Positions 1 through 7,429 of a stretch of 28,672 bases of DNA are shown here, one piece after another. Below the pieces are notes generated by a model. The model did not search any database, was not told where the DNA came from, and saw only the letters and a program-made list of their open reading frames with translations. A program made the position numbers and the translations under genes. This DNA is from an uncultured Blautia sp. (lineage in GTDB: Bacteria; Bacillota; Clostridia; Lachnospirales; Lachnospiraceae): positions 1 to 28,672 of the forward strand of contig CAKRMK010000040.1 in assembly GCA_934364795.1 (NCBI GenBank), given 5' to 3'. The stretch's first letter is position 1. The number at the start of each line of letters is the position of its first letter.

Positions 1-79
1 GACCAACAATCGCAAGGTTGAAGAATGATTCCATTAGGATGTAACATGTATGTAGTTTTGAAGGTGCAAACCTTTATTT
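1..79 (+). other. Probable end of an rRNA operon and leader of the tRNA cluster
   Basis: No gene is visible here. The first bases (gacc) resemble the last nucleotides of bacterial 23S rRNA, which typically ends in a pyrimidine-rich ...cttgacc or ...cttaacc sequence, and a tRNA cluster follows directly. I therefore infer that an rRNA operon lies just upstream of the window. A small perfect hairpin sits at 61-74 (AAGGT, GCAA loop, ACCTT), a GNRA-capped stem of the kind seen in processed rRNA/tRNA spacers. No 5S rRNA gene is recognisable in this stretch. Confidence 0.35.
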
Positions 80-153
80 GGCCCGGTGGCTCAGTTGGTT
101 GGAGCGCCGCCCTGTCACGGCGGAGGTCGAGAGTTCGAGTCTCTTCCGGGTCG
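80..153 (+). tRNA. tRNA-Asp (GTC)
   Basis: Full cloverleaf with acceptor GGCCCGG pairing with CCGGGTC (one G-U), a D stem GCTC/GAGC, anticodon loop with GTC, and a TTCGAGT T-loop. The discriminator is G, as expected for Asp. The CCA end is not encoded. It is the first of seven tRNAs in a same-strand array. Confidence 0.97.
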
Positions 154-187
154 CTGTTGATGAAAATCAACAACAATTAAATATTGT

Positions 188-260
188 GGGATCTTAGCTC
201 AGCTGGGAGAGCATCTGCCTTACAAGCAGAGGGTCATAGGTTCGAGCCCTATAGGTCCCA
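188..260 (+). tRNA. tRNA-Val (TAC)
   Basis: Acceptor GGGATCT pairs with AGGTCCC and the discriminator is A. The anticodon loop CTTACAA gives TAC, reading valine codons. D and T arms are canonical and CCA is not encoded. Confidence 0.97.
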
Positions 261-263
261 TAT

Positions 264-345
264 GGATGGATTCCCGAGTGGCCAAAGGGGACAGACTGTA
301 AATCTGCTGGCGATGCCTTCGAAGGTTCGAATCCTTCTCCATCCA
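264..345 (+). tRNA. tRNA-Tyr (GTA)
   Basis: A class II tRNA of 82 nt with a long variable arm, typical of bacterial tRNA-Tyr. Acceptor GGATGGA pairs perfectly with TCCATCC. The anticodon is GTA (within gactgtaaatc). CCA is not encoded. Confidence 0.97.
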
Positions 346-386
346 TTTGATGAATAAAATTCATCAGTTGTAGCCAATGGTTACGC

Positions 387-459
387 GCCGATGTGGCTCA
401 ATTGGCAGAGCAGCTGATTTGTAATCAGCAGGTTATCGGTTCGAGTCCGATCATCGGCT
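387..459 (+). tRNA. tRNA-Thr (TGT)
   Basis: Acceptor GCCGATG pairs with CATCGGC. The anticodon stem GCTGA/TCAGC encloses loop TTTGTAA, giving anticodon TGT. The discriminator is T and CCA is not encoded. Confidence 0.97.
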
Positions 460-479
460 TTTGTTTCAAAAGAATATAT

Positions 480-553
480 CGCGGGATGGAGCAGTCTGGA
501 AGCTCGTCGGGCTCATAACCCGAAGGTCATAGGTTCAAATCCTATTCCCGCTA
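480..553 (+). tRNA. Initiator tRNA-Met (CAT)
   Basis: The anticodon CAT sits on a stem carrying three consecutive G-C pairs (TCGGG/CCCGA), the hallmark of initiator tRNA. The first acceptor position is unpaired, as initiators require: C1 faces T72 here, whereas the common bacterial pair is C1xA72. The T loop reads TTCAAAT. CCA is not encoded. Confidence 0.95.
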
Positions 554-558
554 CTTAT

Positions 559-631
<73 letters not shown>

Positions 632-677
632 TTTGAAATGCAAAAGTCCATTTCTAATGTAAATAATTTAATAATAT

Positions 678-750
678 GGAGCATTAGCTCAGTTGGTAGA
701 GCACTTGACTTTTAATCAAGTTGTCCGGGGTTCGAATCCCCGATGCTTCA
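678..750 (+). tRNA. tRNA-Lys (TTT)
   Basis: Acceptor GGAGCAT pairs with ATGCTTC (one G-T) and the discriminator is A. The anticodon loop CTTTTAA gives TTT. It is the last tRNA of the array and is followed within nine bases by a strong terminator. Confidence 0.97.
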
Positions 751-758
751 CTGTTTGA

Positions 759-789
759 CTGGAAACCTGGTATAGGTTTCCAGTTTTTT
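759..789 (+). terminator. Rho-independent terminator of the tRNA array
   Basis: Perfect 10-bp stem CTGGAAACCT / AGGTTTCCAG (759-768 with 774-783), a 5-nt loop and a run of six T. It directly follows tRNA-Lys and ends the rRNA/tRNA transcript. Confidence 0.92.
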
Positions 790-800
790 GTCGACGCTAA

Positions 801-879
801 AGCGTGTTTGAAAAATCATTCCCGCAATTTCCCACAAATTGTGACGCACATCTTGCAGAAAGCCTTTTTCAAACACGCT
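801..879. repeat. Palindromic repeat, copy A (short form)
   Basis: The ends are a perfect 15-bp inverted repeat: AGCGTGTTTGAAAAA at 801-815 and its reverse complement at 865-879. The inside contains the family's marker words, cacaaattgtgacgc and catcttgcagaaagcc. Related copies occur at 4166, 5023, 8628 (inverted), 22375 and 23751. No protein is encoded; the frames that cross it look accidental. It could be a MITE or a REP-like element. Confidence 0.8.
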
Positions 880-975
880 CTAAGCTACATGAACACGCTA
901 TTTTAATTTTACAGGCAATTCCTGCAAAGCAGGATTATTTCCTGTAAAATCAGAAGCTAATATTTTGCCGGGAAG

Positions 976-1629
976 TTACGGACGAATAATGGAGCTGGCA
1001 TTTTCCATAATTTCTACGAGTTCATACATATTTGTAACGCCACCAACAGTAAGTTTTTCTTTTAGACCATAAAAATCAAGGCATGTTCCGCAGGTAAGAA
1101 TCTTTACTCCCTGCGCTTTCATTGCTTTTAAGTCATCCAGTGAATCAGAGTCCTCGCAGGTGAGAAATGCACCGGAATTATAGCAAAGGATAGTGTCTGG
1201 CAGCTGATCCTGTTTAGTAAGGGCAAAGATAAAGGATTTCATAAGAATTTTACCAAGCTGTTCTTCACCATTTCCCATTGTATTGGCAGAAAGAACTGCA
1301 ACAAGTCCTTTTTTTCTTGAATCAGGGGAGCAGCTGATTTCTTCACTGTCAGTTGTGGTTGCTGCCTGTGAGACCACAGCGTTCTGGTGCTGCTTTGAAC
1401 TGCTGGCAGAAATCTGGAAAGTGACACTAAATTCTTTTTCACCTTTTTTCTCGGAAGAAACCTGGAAGTTTCGGCTGGTTCCAAATTTGGTAAGGTTTTG
1501 TACTGCAATTTCATTGTCAACGAGAATGGTAAGAACACCGCCTTCGGTCATTTCTTCAGATGCTTTTTTGGCATTAACTACAGGAAGAGGGCATGCCATT
1601 CCTCTTGCGTCTACAGTTCTGTTTTCCAT
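976..1629 (-). CDS. yedF: YedF-like protein: TusA-type sulfur-carrier domain plus DsrE-like domain
   Basis: Two domains are visible. Residues 1-72 are a TusA/SirA fold with the signature CPLP motif (Cys13), the cysteine that carries persulfide in TusA. After a Ser/Gln/Thr-rich linker, residues 107-217 resemble DsrE/DsrF-like proteins and keep a C-G-T-C motif (Cys180, Cys183). This arrangement matches the family annotated as selenium metabolism protein YedF. Its biochemical role is unproven; sulfur or selenium trafficking in the cytoplasm is inferred from the domains. The start is fixed by an aAGGAGGa ribosome site just upstream. It lies 13 bp after the DUF3343 gene and is surely co-transcribed with it. 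No selD or other selenium gene is visible in the window. Confidence 0.88.
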   Translation of the reverse strand: MENRTVDARGMACPLPVVNAKKASEEMTEGGVLTILVDNEIAVQNLTKFGTSRNFQVSSEKKGEKEFSVTFQISASSSKQHQNAVVSQAATTTDSEEISCSPDSRKKGLVAVLSANTMGNGEEQLGKILMKSFIFALTKQDQLPDTILCYNSGAFLTCEDSDSLDDLKAMKAQGVKILTCGTCLDFYGLKEKLTVGGVTNMYELVEIMENASSIIRP

Positions 1630-1642
1630 ATAAAATTCCTCC

Positions 1643-1879
1643 TTAGATCATGCATTCATAAATTCCCTGTGGTTGGATTTCCTGTGTATGAAGGATTTCT
1701 TCAAGTAATGTACGACTGGACAGTTCTGCACACCAGGAAAGACCGCAGCTGGCTGAAATTGCTCTTGGCACAGGGATCAGTCTTCCGGGGGCACCGATTG
1801 CTTTGCAGGCTTTTTCCATGGCAATGGCGTCAGTGGTGCAATGAAATGTGATAACAAGTCGTAATTCTTGAGAAATCAT
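1643..1879 (-). CDS. DUF3343 protein, putative Se/S carrier-like
   Basis: A 78-residue cytoplasmic protein resembling the DUF3343 family, which contains small proteins described as putative selenium/sulfur carriers and often found next to yedF. Features visible are the early F-H-x-T-x-D-A segment, the proline-rich centre (residues ~31-38) and the S-C-G-L motif around residue 45, whose cysteine is the likely functional residue; a second Cys lies five residues on. A GGGAGG ribosome site precedes the ATG. It is the first gene of a two-gene operon with yedF and has its own promoter overlapping the end of the upstream hydrolase gene. Function is inferred from family and context only. Confidence 0.8.
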   Translation of the reverse strand: MISQELRLVITFHCTTDAIAMEKACKAIGAPGRLIPVPRAISASCGLSWCAELSSRTLLEEILHTQEIQPQGIYECMI

Positions 1880-1914
1880 ATAGATGCCTCCCAGGGGATG
1901 ATATATTCTAAAGT

Positions 1915-1943
1915 ATTATAGTTGGATTATTTTTTTATTGCAA
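1915..1943 (-). promoter_or_regulatory. Sigma-A-type promoter for DUF3343-yedF
   Basis: On the minus strand the sequence reads TTGCAA, a 17-base spacer, then TATAAT (perfect -10). It overlaps the stop codon of the upstream hydrolase gene and lies about 36 bases before the DUF3343 start codon. The operon can therefore be transcribed independently of the hydrolase gene. Confidence 0.65.
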
Positions 1944-3980
1944 GTCAATTAAATTTGCTCCATAATCGGTTTCAATGGGGACTTCTGAATTTTGTAATGT
2001 ACTATTAGCTAAGATAGCATTTGCTGAATTAGCTGCAATGTCAATCGAACTATCATTTACTGTCTCCGCTTTGTTGCCAGTTAAGCTATCAGGTACTGTA
2101 TCAGTCAAGGGTTTTGAATTATCTGTTGTTTCAGGAGAATTAGGTTCAGAAAATTTTGGTTCAGGAGATTCAGGTTCAAGTGATTCAGGTTCTGGAACAA
2201 CGACATAGCCGTGGGACACAGGCTCAATTGTCTGTTCCATAATCCGGTGAATTACTTCAAGTCCGCCTGCACCCTTAAAAGCACCGTACAGGAAGTTTTT
2301 TGAAATCTCTTCAGTTATGGATTCCAGCCCTTCCATAATCATGCCTTTTCCAGGCGTTTCATACCATCTGATTAAAATTTCGTCCTCAGGTAAAAAGAAA
2401 ATATTGATTTTTCTTCGTACACATTCTTCCAGGAAAGTAAGTTCCAGCTTCAAAACAGTAGTACCGTTTTCGTCTTTGGTAAATTCTCCCAGTGTTCCAA
2501 GTAGATAACTTTCTTCATGAATGGTAAGCCAGGATTCTTTTGCATGTCCAAAACCAACAGAGACAGGATGCCATTCTCCAGATTCCAGGAAATTCACAGT
2601 GAAAGTTCCTTTTTCACAGGTAAAAGAGATTTTCTGTACACCATCGGTCATGTTGTTGTGGAAAACCTGCATAAACAGCGGAAAAAGTCCGATGCTCTGT
2701 GGAGAAAGTTCAAAAATTTTGCCATCCAACTGTTGACAAAGTACTTGATTGCCAGAGATATTCGTGCGGTGTTTTGCCAGAGAAGTTCCTTTTTTCCAAC
2801 CGCCTCTTCTAAAAGCTGGAAGTGTCTGAACTGAGGCAGTGCCATTTTCCAGCTCTGCGGTGAGACGGGAAAGAAGCATCTGAGCACAGGGATTCTCCGG
2901 TAAAACATCGGCAGGGTGAAACTGGCGGGGAAAATACTTTCGGATAATGTTTAACATAACGCAATTCTGGAAAAGTTCATTATTTCCGGCATTTGTGACG
3001 ATTACCATATTCATGTCAGGATAGACAATAACGTTTTGGCCAAGCATCCCGTTAAATTCGAAGCTGCCACGGCGGGCTTCCATCCAGATCTGATAGCCAT
3101 AACCGTAAGTGCCTTCAATGCTTTCTTTATGACGGGCTGTTGAAACTTCTACCCAAAATTCCGGAATGATTTGCTGACCGTTCCATTTACCCTTCTGCAG
3201 ATAAAGCTGTCCAAGCTTTGCCATATCTTCCGTGCAAAGAAACAATCCCCAGCCTCCTTTGGTAATCCCCATAGGGCAGGTTTCCCAGAAATACCGGGTA
3301 ATGCCAAGAGGGGCAAAAAGCCGGGGCTCCAGGTATTCTGTAAGCTTCAGTCCGGTTCGTTCTGTAACAATAGCAGAAAGAACATAGGTGTTTAAGCTGT
3401 TGTATAGAAAATTCTCGCCTGGATTTCCGGTAATGGATGCGTTCAGATAACTTGAAAGCCAGTCATTGCCGGAAACAATGCCAGATTCATTAAATGTAAC
3501 TCCACTGGTCATAGTAAGAAGATTTTCTACAGTAACTGTGGGACGGAAAATCTTTGTAAAGGTATTCAGTTTTTTCTGAAAAATATCGTAAATATTTTCG
3601 TCCAGGGAAAGCTTTCCCTCTTCTACAAGCAGACCAATTGCCATGCCTGTTATACTTTTGCACATGGAATGGGTCACATGCCAGATCCGGCTTCTATATG
3701 GGGCAAAATTAGCTTCACAGATAACTTTTCCATTACGAAGTGCCATAAAATGATGCATATCTGTATAGTGAGAAGCATTTAGTTCCCGAAGAAGATCTGC
3801 CAGCATATCAGATGAGATTCCCTGACTTTCCGGGGTTGCTCTGGGAAATGGCTGCTCATATGGTTTATCAAAGGGAAATTTAGGCTTTTGTGGGAAAAAA
3901 TCTACCCGGCCTGGAGTATCTGTTTTTCCAAGAATAATGTTTGTGATCAGTTCTGCAACTGCAATCTGTTCTTTTGCCAT
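1935..3980 (-). CDS. Serine hydrolase of the beta-lactamase/class C (DUF/EstB-like) family with an acidic Pro/Ser tail
   Basis: The N-terminal ~350 residues form a penicillin-binding-protein/beta-lactamase fold. The nucleophile motif SxxK is S105-M-C-K108. A conserved L-L-T-M-T-S-G segment lies at 154-160, and the second motif is Y193-N-S195 in place of the usual YxN. A G-x-L-G-Q segment near residue 325 fits the region of the third (KTG-like) motif. Family members are esterases, DD-peptidases or peptidase-like enzymes, and the substrate cannot be told here. No signal peptide or membrane segment is seen, so it is predicted cytoplasmic, which is unusual if cell wall were the target. The last ~80 residues are a low-complexity E-P-E-S/S-P-E-P repeat followed by an Asn/Ala/Ser-rich stretch. 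A GGAG ribosome site supports the start. Confidence 0.85.
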   Translation of the reverse strand: MAKEQIAVAELITNIILGKTDTPGRVDFFPQKPKFPFDKPYEQPFPRATPESQGISSDMLADLLRELNASHYTDMHHFMALRNGKVICEANFAPYRSRIWHVTHSMCKSITGMAIGLLVEEGKLSLDENIYDIFQKKLNTFTKIFRPTVTVENLLTMTSGVTFNESGIVSGNDWLSSYLNASITGNPGENFLYNSLNTYVLSAIVTERTGLKLTEYLEPRLFAPLGITRYFWETCPMGITKGGWGLFLCTEDMAKLGQLYLQKGKWNGQQIIPEFWVEVSTARHKESIEGTYGYGYQIWMEARRGSFEFNGMLGQNVIVYPDMNMVIVTNAGNNELFQNCVMLNIIRKYFPRQFHPADVLPENPCAQMLLSRLTAELENGTASVQTLPAFRRGGWKKGTSLAKHRTNISGNQVLCQQLDGKIFELSPQSIGLFPLFMQVFHNNMTDGVQKISFTCEKGTFTVNFLESGEWHPVSVGFGHAKESWLTIHEESYLLGTLGEFTKDENGTTVLKLELTFLEECVRRKINIFFLPEDEILIRWYETPGKGMIMEGLESITEEISKNFLYGAFKGAGGLEVIHRIMEQTIEPVSHGYVVVPEPESLEPESPEPKFSEPNSPETTDNSKPLTDTVPDSLTGNKAETVNDSSIDIAANSANAILANSTLQNSEVPIETDYGANLIDLQ

Positions 3981-4374
3981 AGTCTGCTCCTTTCAGGTGA
4001 AAACCTATGTGCTTAAAGGGTATAGTAGTCATTGTAACAGTGGGGCAAGGTGGTGTCAATAAGGCGAGAAAGTATGGAAAAGTGTGTTGCTGTAAATATT
4101 CAAAAAATATAAAAAAGAGTTCTACATTTGTAAGGGACAGGCATAGATATTTACTACACCTGCATGGGAACATGTTTGAAAAAAATATTCCTGCAATTTA
4201 CACGTATCATTTGCGGTATATTTTGTCCGAATTCGGCTTACGTAGCCATCATCCGGATAAAATTTTCCACAAATTGTGACGCTTATTTTGTAGAAAGACA
4301 TTTTCAAACACTCCCTAACATGGAAAAGGCGCAATTCCAAAAGTGCAGTCAGAAATGAAAAAAGGAGGACCTTT
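3981..4374. other. Intergenic stretch, 394 bp
   Basis: This region separates the divergent hydrolase gene and the repeat-tailed ORF. It holds palindromic repeat copy B (4166-4315) and a strong ribosome site (AAAGGAGG, 4361-4368) for the ORF at 4375. The open frames crossing it on both strands lack ribosome sites and protein-like composition, so I take them as accidental. Confidence 0.6.
4166..4315. repeat. Palindromic repeat, copy B (long form)
   Basis: Outer arms GGGAACATGTTTGAAAA and TTTTCAAACACTCCC pair as imperfect inverted repeats. Compared with copy A it has an inserted middle segment (about 4205-4260) beginning gcggtatattttgtccgaat, which itself contains an inverted pair (ATTTTGTCCG / CGGATAAAAT). 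After the insert it returns to the shared cacaaattgtgacgc sequence. The inserted part reappears in copies D and E, so the family has a short and a long form. Confidence 0.75.
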
Positions 4375-4944
4375 ATGAAGCATATGAAAAGACATTTCAA
4401 CTGGAGCAATTCTATCCATTTAGCAAAAAATTTCAGTTTGAGAGAACGTTTCAATATGATGATAACTGTGGTAACCTGCTTTTTTACAAAAATGCTTCAA
4501 GGCGATAAAGCTGTTTTGCAGTTGGTAAGGGGACTTGCTGTGGGACAGGCTATGATAATGAAAGAAAGGTGCGGTATTGTAGGTGGAGAAGTGCGACAGG
4601 GGTGTAAATTTGTTACTGGATACAGGAATGCCGCTGGTGCAGCTGAAAGTTTAAATGGGGAACAGCTGGTGAAGGCAAAAGGAAAAATTTTAGATACAGT
4701 CGTCGGAAGGCGGGGAAAAGAATGTAACAGGATCAGAGATGGAAATAAAATAAGAGCTGGAAACGAGATAAGAGCCGGAAACAGGATAAGGGCTGGAAAC
4801 AGGATAAGAGCTGGAAACGAGATAAGAGCCGGAAACAGGATAAGGGCTGGAAACAGGATAAGAGCTGGAAACGAGATAAGAGCCGGAAACAGGATAAGGG
4901 CTGGAAATGAGATAAGAGCTGAAAACAGAATTGCAGGAGTGTAG
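4375..4944 (+). CDS. Unrecognised basic protein with a C-terminal hexapeptide repeat
   Basis: I do not recognise this 189-residue protein. An excellent ribosome site (AAAGGAGG, six bases before the ATG) argues that it is translated. Residues 1-130 include a short hydrophobic patch (M-M-I-T-V-V-T-C-F-F, 28-37), which is probably too short and too flanked by charge to be a firm membrane segment. From about residue 122 to 184 it is built of ten hexapeptides of the form G-N-x-I-R-A, where x is K, E or R in the order K-E-R-R-E-R-R-E-R-E, a higher-order three-unit period. The net charge is strongly positive. It sits between partial members of the palindromic repeat family (copies B and F). An alternative is that the frame is fortuitous over a DNA repeat, but the intact frame through all units argues against this. 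Confidence 0.5.
   Translation: MKHMKRHFNWSNSIHLAKNFSLRERFNMMITVVTCFFTKMLQGDKAVLQLVRGLAVGQAMIMKERCGIVGGEVRQGCKFVTGYRNAAGAAESLNGEQLVKAKGKILDTVVGRRGKECNRIRDGNKIRAGNEIRAGNRIRAGNRIRAGNEIRAGNRIRAGNRIRAGNEIRAGNRIRAGNEIRAENRIAGV
4739..4930 (+). repeat. 18-bp tandem repeat with a 54-bp higher-order period
   Basis: About ten units of 18 bp with consensus ggaaacaggataagagct. Three variants (ggaaacgagataagagcc, ggaaacaggataagggct, ggaaacaggataagagct) recur in a fixed order, giving a 54-bp superunit repeated almost identically. The near identity of the superunits points to recent expansion by slippage or unequal exchange. The repeat stays in frame within the ORF starting at 4375. Confidence 0.9.
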
Positions 4945-5022
4945 GAAGCTGATTATGACAATGCCGGTCTGAATTTATCAGGGTAAGTCAGACAGGCAAA
5001 GTATCATCTAAATTTATCATTT

Positions 5023-5052
5023 AAATTGTGTTGCACATCTTGTAGAAAGCCC
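5023..5052. repeat. Palindromic repeat fragment, copy F
   Basis: The bases aaattgtgttgcacatcttg followed by tagaaagccc match the inner right half of copy A with three or so changes. The left half and terminal arms are absent. It lies downstream of the repeat-tailed ORF, opposite copy B. Confidence 0.6.
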
Positions 5053-5094
5053 CTGGAGAACTCGATCCAATAAGAGGGGAAGGGTGTGCTTGTG

Positions 5095-6285
5095 CTATTG
5101 AATGAAGTTCACGGTGATGGGACAGATTTCGCTGTTGGTTCCTACTCTCATGTTGGGTCCCCAGATTCCTGCTCCGGAAGTGACGATATTGTGCATGGAA
5201 CCTTTTTGAAGGTATCCGCATGAATTTTCCCAGAATAGATGGATAATGAGATTTCCGGGGAAAATCTGGCCATCGTGGGTGTGACCGCAAAGATCGAGGT
5301 CAACACCGGCGGCAGCTGTTTCATCCAGTTCTTTTGGCTGGTGGTCAATAAAAATAATTGGTTTGCTCTGGTCCAGCGATTGTGTAAGCTGGGCCGGAGT
5401 CTGCCTGGAACCTTCTACTTTCTCACAGCGGGAAGCATCCCGGCGTCCGACTATGTAAAACTTATTATCAATCAGTACAGATTCATCATCTAGCAGGTGA
5501 ATGCCTGCATCTGTAAGAAATTCTTCCATTCTCGGGTCATTGTAGCTGTCTTTTGTTCCATTGAAGGTGAAGCCTGCAAGAATCGGTTCATTCAGATCAT
5601 GATTTCCCCAGCAGGCATAAACTCCATATCTGGATTTGATTCCCCTTAAAATTTCTTTTAATTCATCGGGTTTGGCAATTGCATCATATTCGTTGTCAAA
5701 AATATCTCCGGCAATACAGACAACATCTGGATTCTGGGCGTTTATTTTTTTTACAATACGTTTTGCCTGTGCGTTGCCGATGCTGTAACCAAAATGTGTG
5801 TCGGCCAGAAGAACAACTTTCAGGGAATCCATGCCGTCTACAGCTTTATTAATCTGTACTTCATAAGGAGTGGTTTTTATTTTTGATACATGAAGGATTC
5901 CGTAAACACTAAGACTGATGATAAGGATAGTGCAGATCAGTCCTGTGAGCACAAAAGTACTTCTCTGTCCAATAAATGGAGCGTGAAAGCTGTATTTCAG
6001 TATCAGGCGTCCAACATCGACAACGGCAATTACCAGAAGAATGTAAATAAAAGTGCCCAGAAAATAGTTGCCGGTGTGCTTCAGAATGCGATGCAGCCAG
6101 GCAGGTTTTTTTATAAGAAAACCAGTGAGCAGTGCTGTGGCAAGCAGGATGTAAATTCCAACAAAGGAAACTCGAAATGCCATAGTTTGAAAAAGTCTGT
6201 GACATGCACCCATCCAGCGGATCATCCATTGAACTACATAAAAATTAATCAGAATGTACAGTGGTGCAAGAAATAATGCGGCCAT
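5095..6285 (-). CDS. Membrane-anchored metallophosphoesterase (YkuE/YaeI-like)
   Basis: A calcineurin-like phosphoesterase of 396 residues. The N-terminal part has about four membrane segments (roughly 2-20, 37-57, 72-91, 111-131). The catalytic domain carries every metal motif: D162-T-H164, G193-D-I-F-D197, G227-N-H-D230, H315 and G334-H-T-H337. Such enzymes cleave phosphoesters, often of lipids or nucleotides; the substrate here is unknown. I chose the ATG at 6285 because a CTGGAGG ribosome site precedes it; the frame stays open to 6438 but those extra residues lack a ribosome site. It is divergent from spoIID. Confidence 0.88.
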   Translation of the reverse strand: MAALFLAPLYILINFYVVQWMIRWMGACHRLFQTMAFRVSFVGIYILLATALLTGFLIKKPAWLHRILKHTGNYFLGTFIYILLVIAVVDVGRLILKYSFHAPFIGQRSTFVLTGLICTILIISLSVYGILHVSKIKTTPYEVQINKAVDGMDSLKVVLLADTHFGYSIGNAQAKRIVKKINAQNPDVVCIAGDIFDNEYDAIAKPDELKEILRGIKSRYGVYACWGNHDLNEPILAGFTFNGTKDSYNDPRMEEFLTDAGIHLLDDESVLIDNKFYIVGRRDASRCEKVEGSRQTPAQLTQSLDQSKPIIFIDHQPKELDETAAAGVDLDLCGHTHDGQIFPGNLIIHLFWENSCGYLQKGSMHNIVTSGAGIWGPNMRVGTNSEICPITVNFIQ

Positions 6286-6381
6286 AAAAACCTCCAGTTT
6301 TTTTGCTTTTTGTAAAATGAATCTGATGTTTTTGTAACAGTGGCTCAAGTATACTACGGTTAATAAGTTTTTGCAATTGAG

Positions 6382-6389
6382 CATATAAT
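6382..6389 (+). promoter_or_regulatory. Candidate sigma-E-type -10 element for spoIID
   Basis: CATATAAT closely resembles the sigma-E -10 consensus CATACAAT and lies 70 bases before the spoIID start. An AT-rich segment (ttaataa) about 15 bases upstream could be the -35, but it is a poor match. In Bacillus, spoIID is sigma-E dependent, which fits. It could also be read as a vegetative TATAAT. Confidence 0.3.
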
Positions 6390-6459
6390 AGAGATAAAAC
6401 CAGAAACATGAGCATGCAGGAAAAAGATTTTTTGGCATGCTTTTGGGAAATGCAGGGAT

Positions 6460-7311
6460 ATGAGAAAGTGGTTTCGGAAGTTTTTTTCATCGGGGAGCTT
6501 TATCCCCTTTGTGTTGTTATTACCTTATGTGGTTACAATATTGTTTAACGGGGCAGATAAGGCTCTTGTCTGGGGCAGGTGGGATGCGGAAAAAATGGTG
6601 CCGCTTTTGCTTATGGTTCAGCTGAAGGGGGATTATGAACCGGAACTTGTGAAAGCGCAGGCAGTTATTGCCCGGTCGGATTTGTATAGAAAGGCAGAGA
6701 AAAACGAAAAGGTAAGTCTTGAGGGAAGAAAAGGTGCCTGGGGAATAGAACGTATAATAAATCTGGCAGGAAATATGGAGCTTTATCAAAGAGCGGCAGA
6801 GGATACGGCAGGGCAGGTGCTTACCTATGAAGGGGAGCTGCGGCTGCTTCCTTATCATGAAGTAAGCTGTGGAATTACCCGGGACGGGGAAGAGGTGTTT
6901 CAAAGCCCGGACTATGGGTATTTGAAGTCTGTGGACAGTAGTCAGGACAAAGAATCACCTGATTATATTAATAGTACATATGTGGAGGCAAGCCGGCTTC
7001 CGGCGCAGCTGGTAATCCAAAAAAGAGACAGTGCAGGTTATGTTACGGCGTTGACTGCAGATGGATACTGGATGGAAGGGGAAGCTTTCAGAAGGGGAAT
7101 GCATCTGGCTTCTGGAAATTTTTCCGTGCAGAAAATCGGGAAAGCAGTTAGGTTTTTGTGTAAGGGAAAGGGACATGGGATTGGTTTGTCCCAATATGGG
7201 GGAAATGAAATGGCGAAAAATGGCAGCAGCTGGGAGGAAATTCTTCTGACATATTTTCCGGAAATGAAAATTGAGGAAATTGGAGAGGTGGAAATAAGTT
7301 TGGAAAAATAA
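6460..7311 (+). CDS. spoIID: Stage II sporulation protein D (lytic transglycosylase)
   Basis: A 283-residue SpoIID/LytB-type protein. SpoIID is the mother-cell lytic transglycosylase that, with SpoIIP and SpoIIM, remodels septal peptidoglycan during engulfment. One N-terminal membrane anchor is visible (about residues 13-30). The family signatures are E60-P-E-L-V-K-A-Q-A-V-I-A-R, whose glutamate aligns with the catalytic residue of SpoIID, and K-G-H-G-I-G-L-S-Q-Y-G (236-247). Cys137 lies in the region equivalent to the S-x-x-G-G-x-T segment. The ribosome site is weak (GGG further upstream, CAGGG too close). The next gene is spoIIQ, the same order as in Clostridioides difficile. Confidence 0.92.
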   Translation: MRKWFRKFFSSGSFIPFVLLLPYVVTILFNGADKALVWGRWDAEKMVPLLLMVQLKGDYEPELVKAQAVIARSDLYRKAEKNEKVSLEGRKGAWGIERIINLAGNMELYQRAAEDTAGQVLTYEGELRLLPYHEVSCGITRDGEEVFQSPDYGYLKSVDSSQDKESPDYINSTYVEASRLPAQLVIQKRDSAGYVTALTADGYWMEGEAFRRGMHLASGNFSVQKIGKAVRFLCKGKGHGIGLSQYGGNEMAKNGSSWEEILLTYFPEMKIEEIGEVEISLEK

Positions 7312-7429
7312 AAATGGTAAAAATCTGTATTTGCTTAAAAAAAGTGAATAAGCTGTTATATTCTGGACACCCTATAAATACAGACGGTACAACAGCTGTG
7401 AACAGAATGTATGTAGAGGTGAAGAGAAT

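Noticed and set aside
721..906. 61-codon plus-strand open frame
   Set aside because: It begins inside tRNA-Lys and crosses the terminator and palindromic repeat copy A; no ribosome site.
4739..4930. CRISPR array
   Set aside because: The repeats are contiguous 18-mers without unique spacers and encode an uninterrupted peptide repeat; no cas genes.
5890..6276. 128-codon plus-strand open frame opposite the metallophosphoesterase
   Set aside because: It is antisense to well-defined membrane helices, lacks a ribosome site and has composition expected of a shadow frame.
6286..6438. N-terminal extension of the metallophosphoesterase
   Set aside because: No ribosome site for the upstream ATG; a GGAGG site directly precedes the ATG at 6285.
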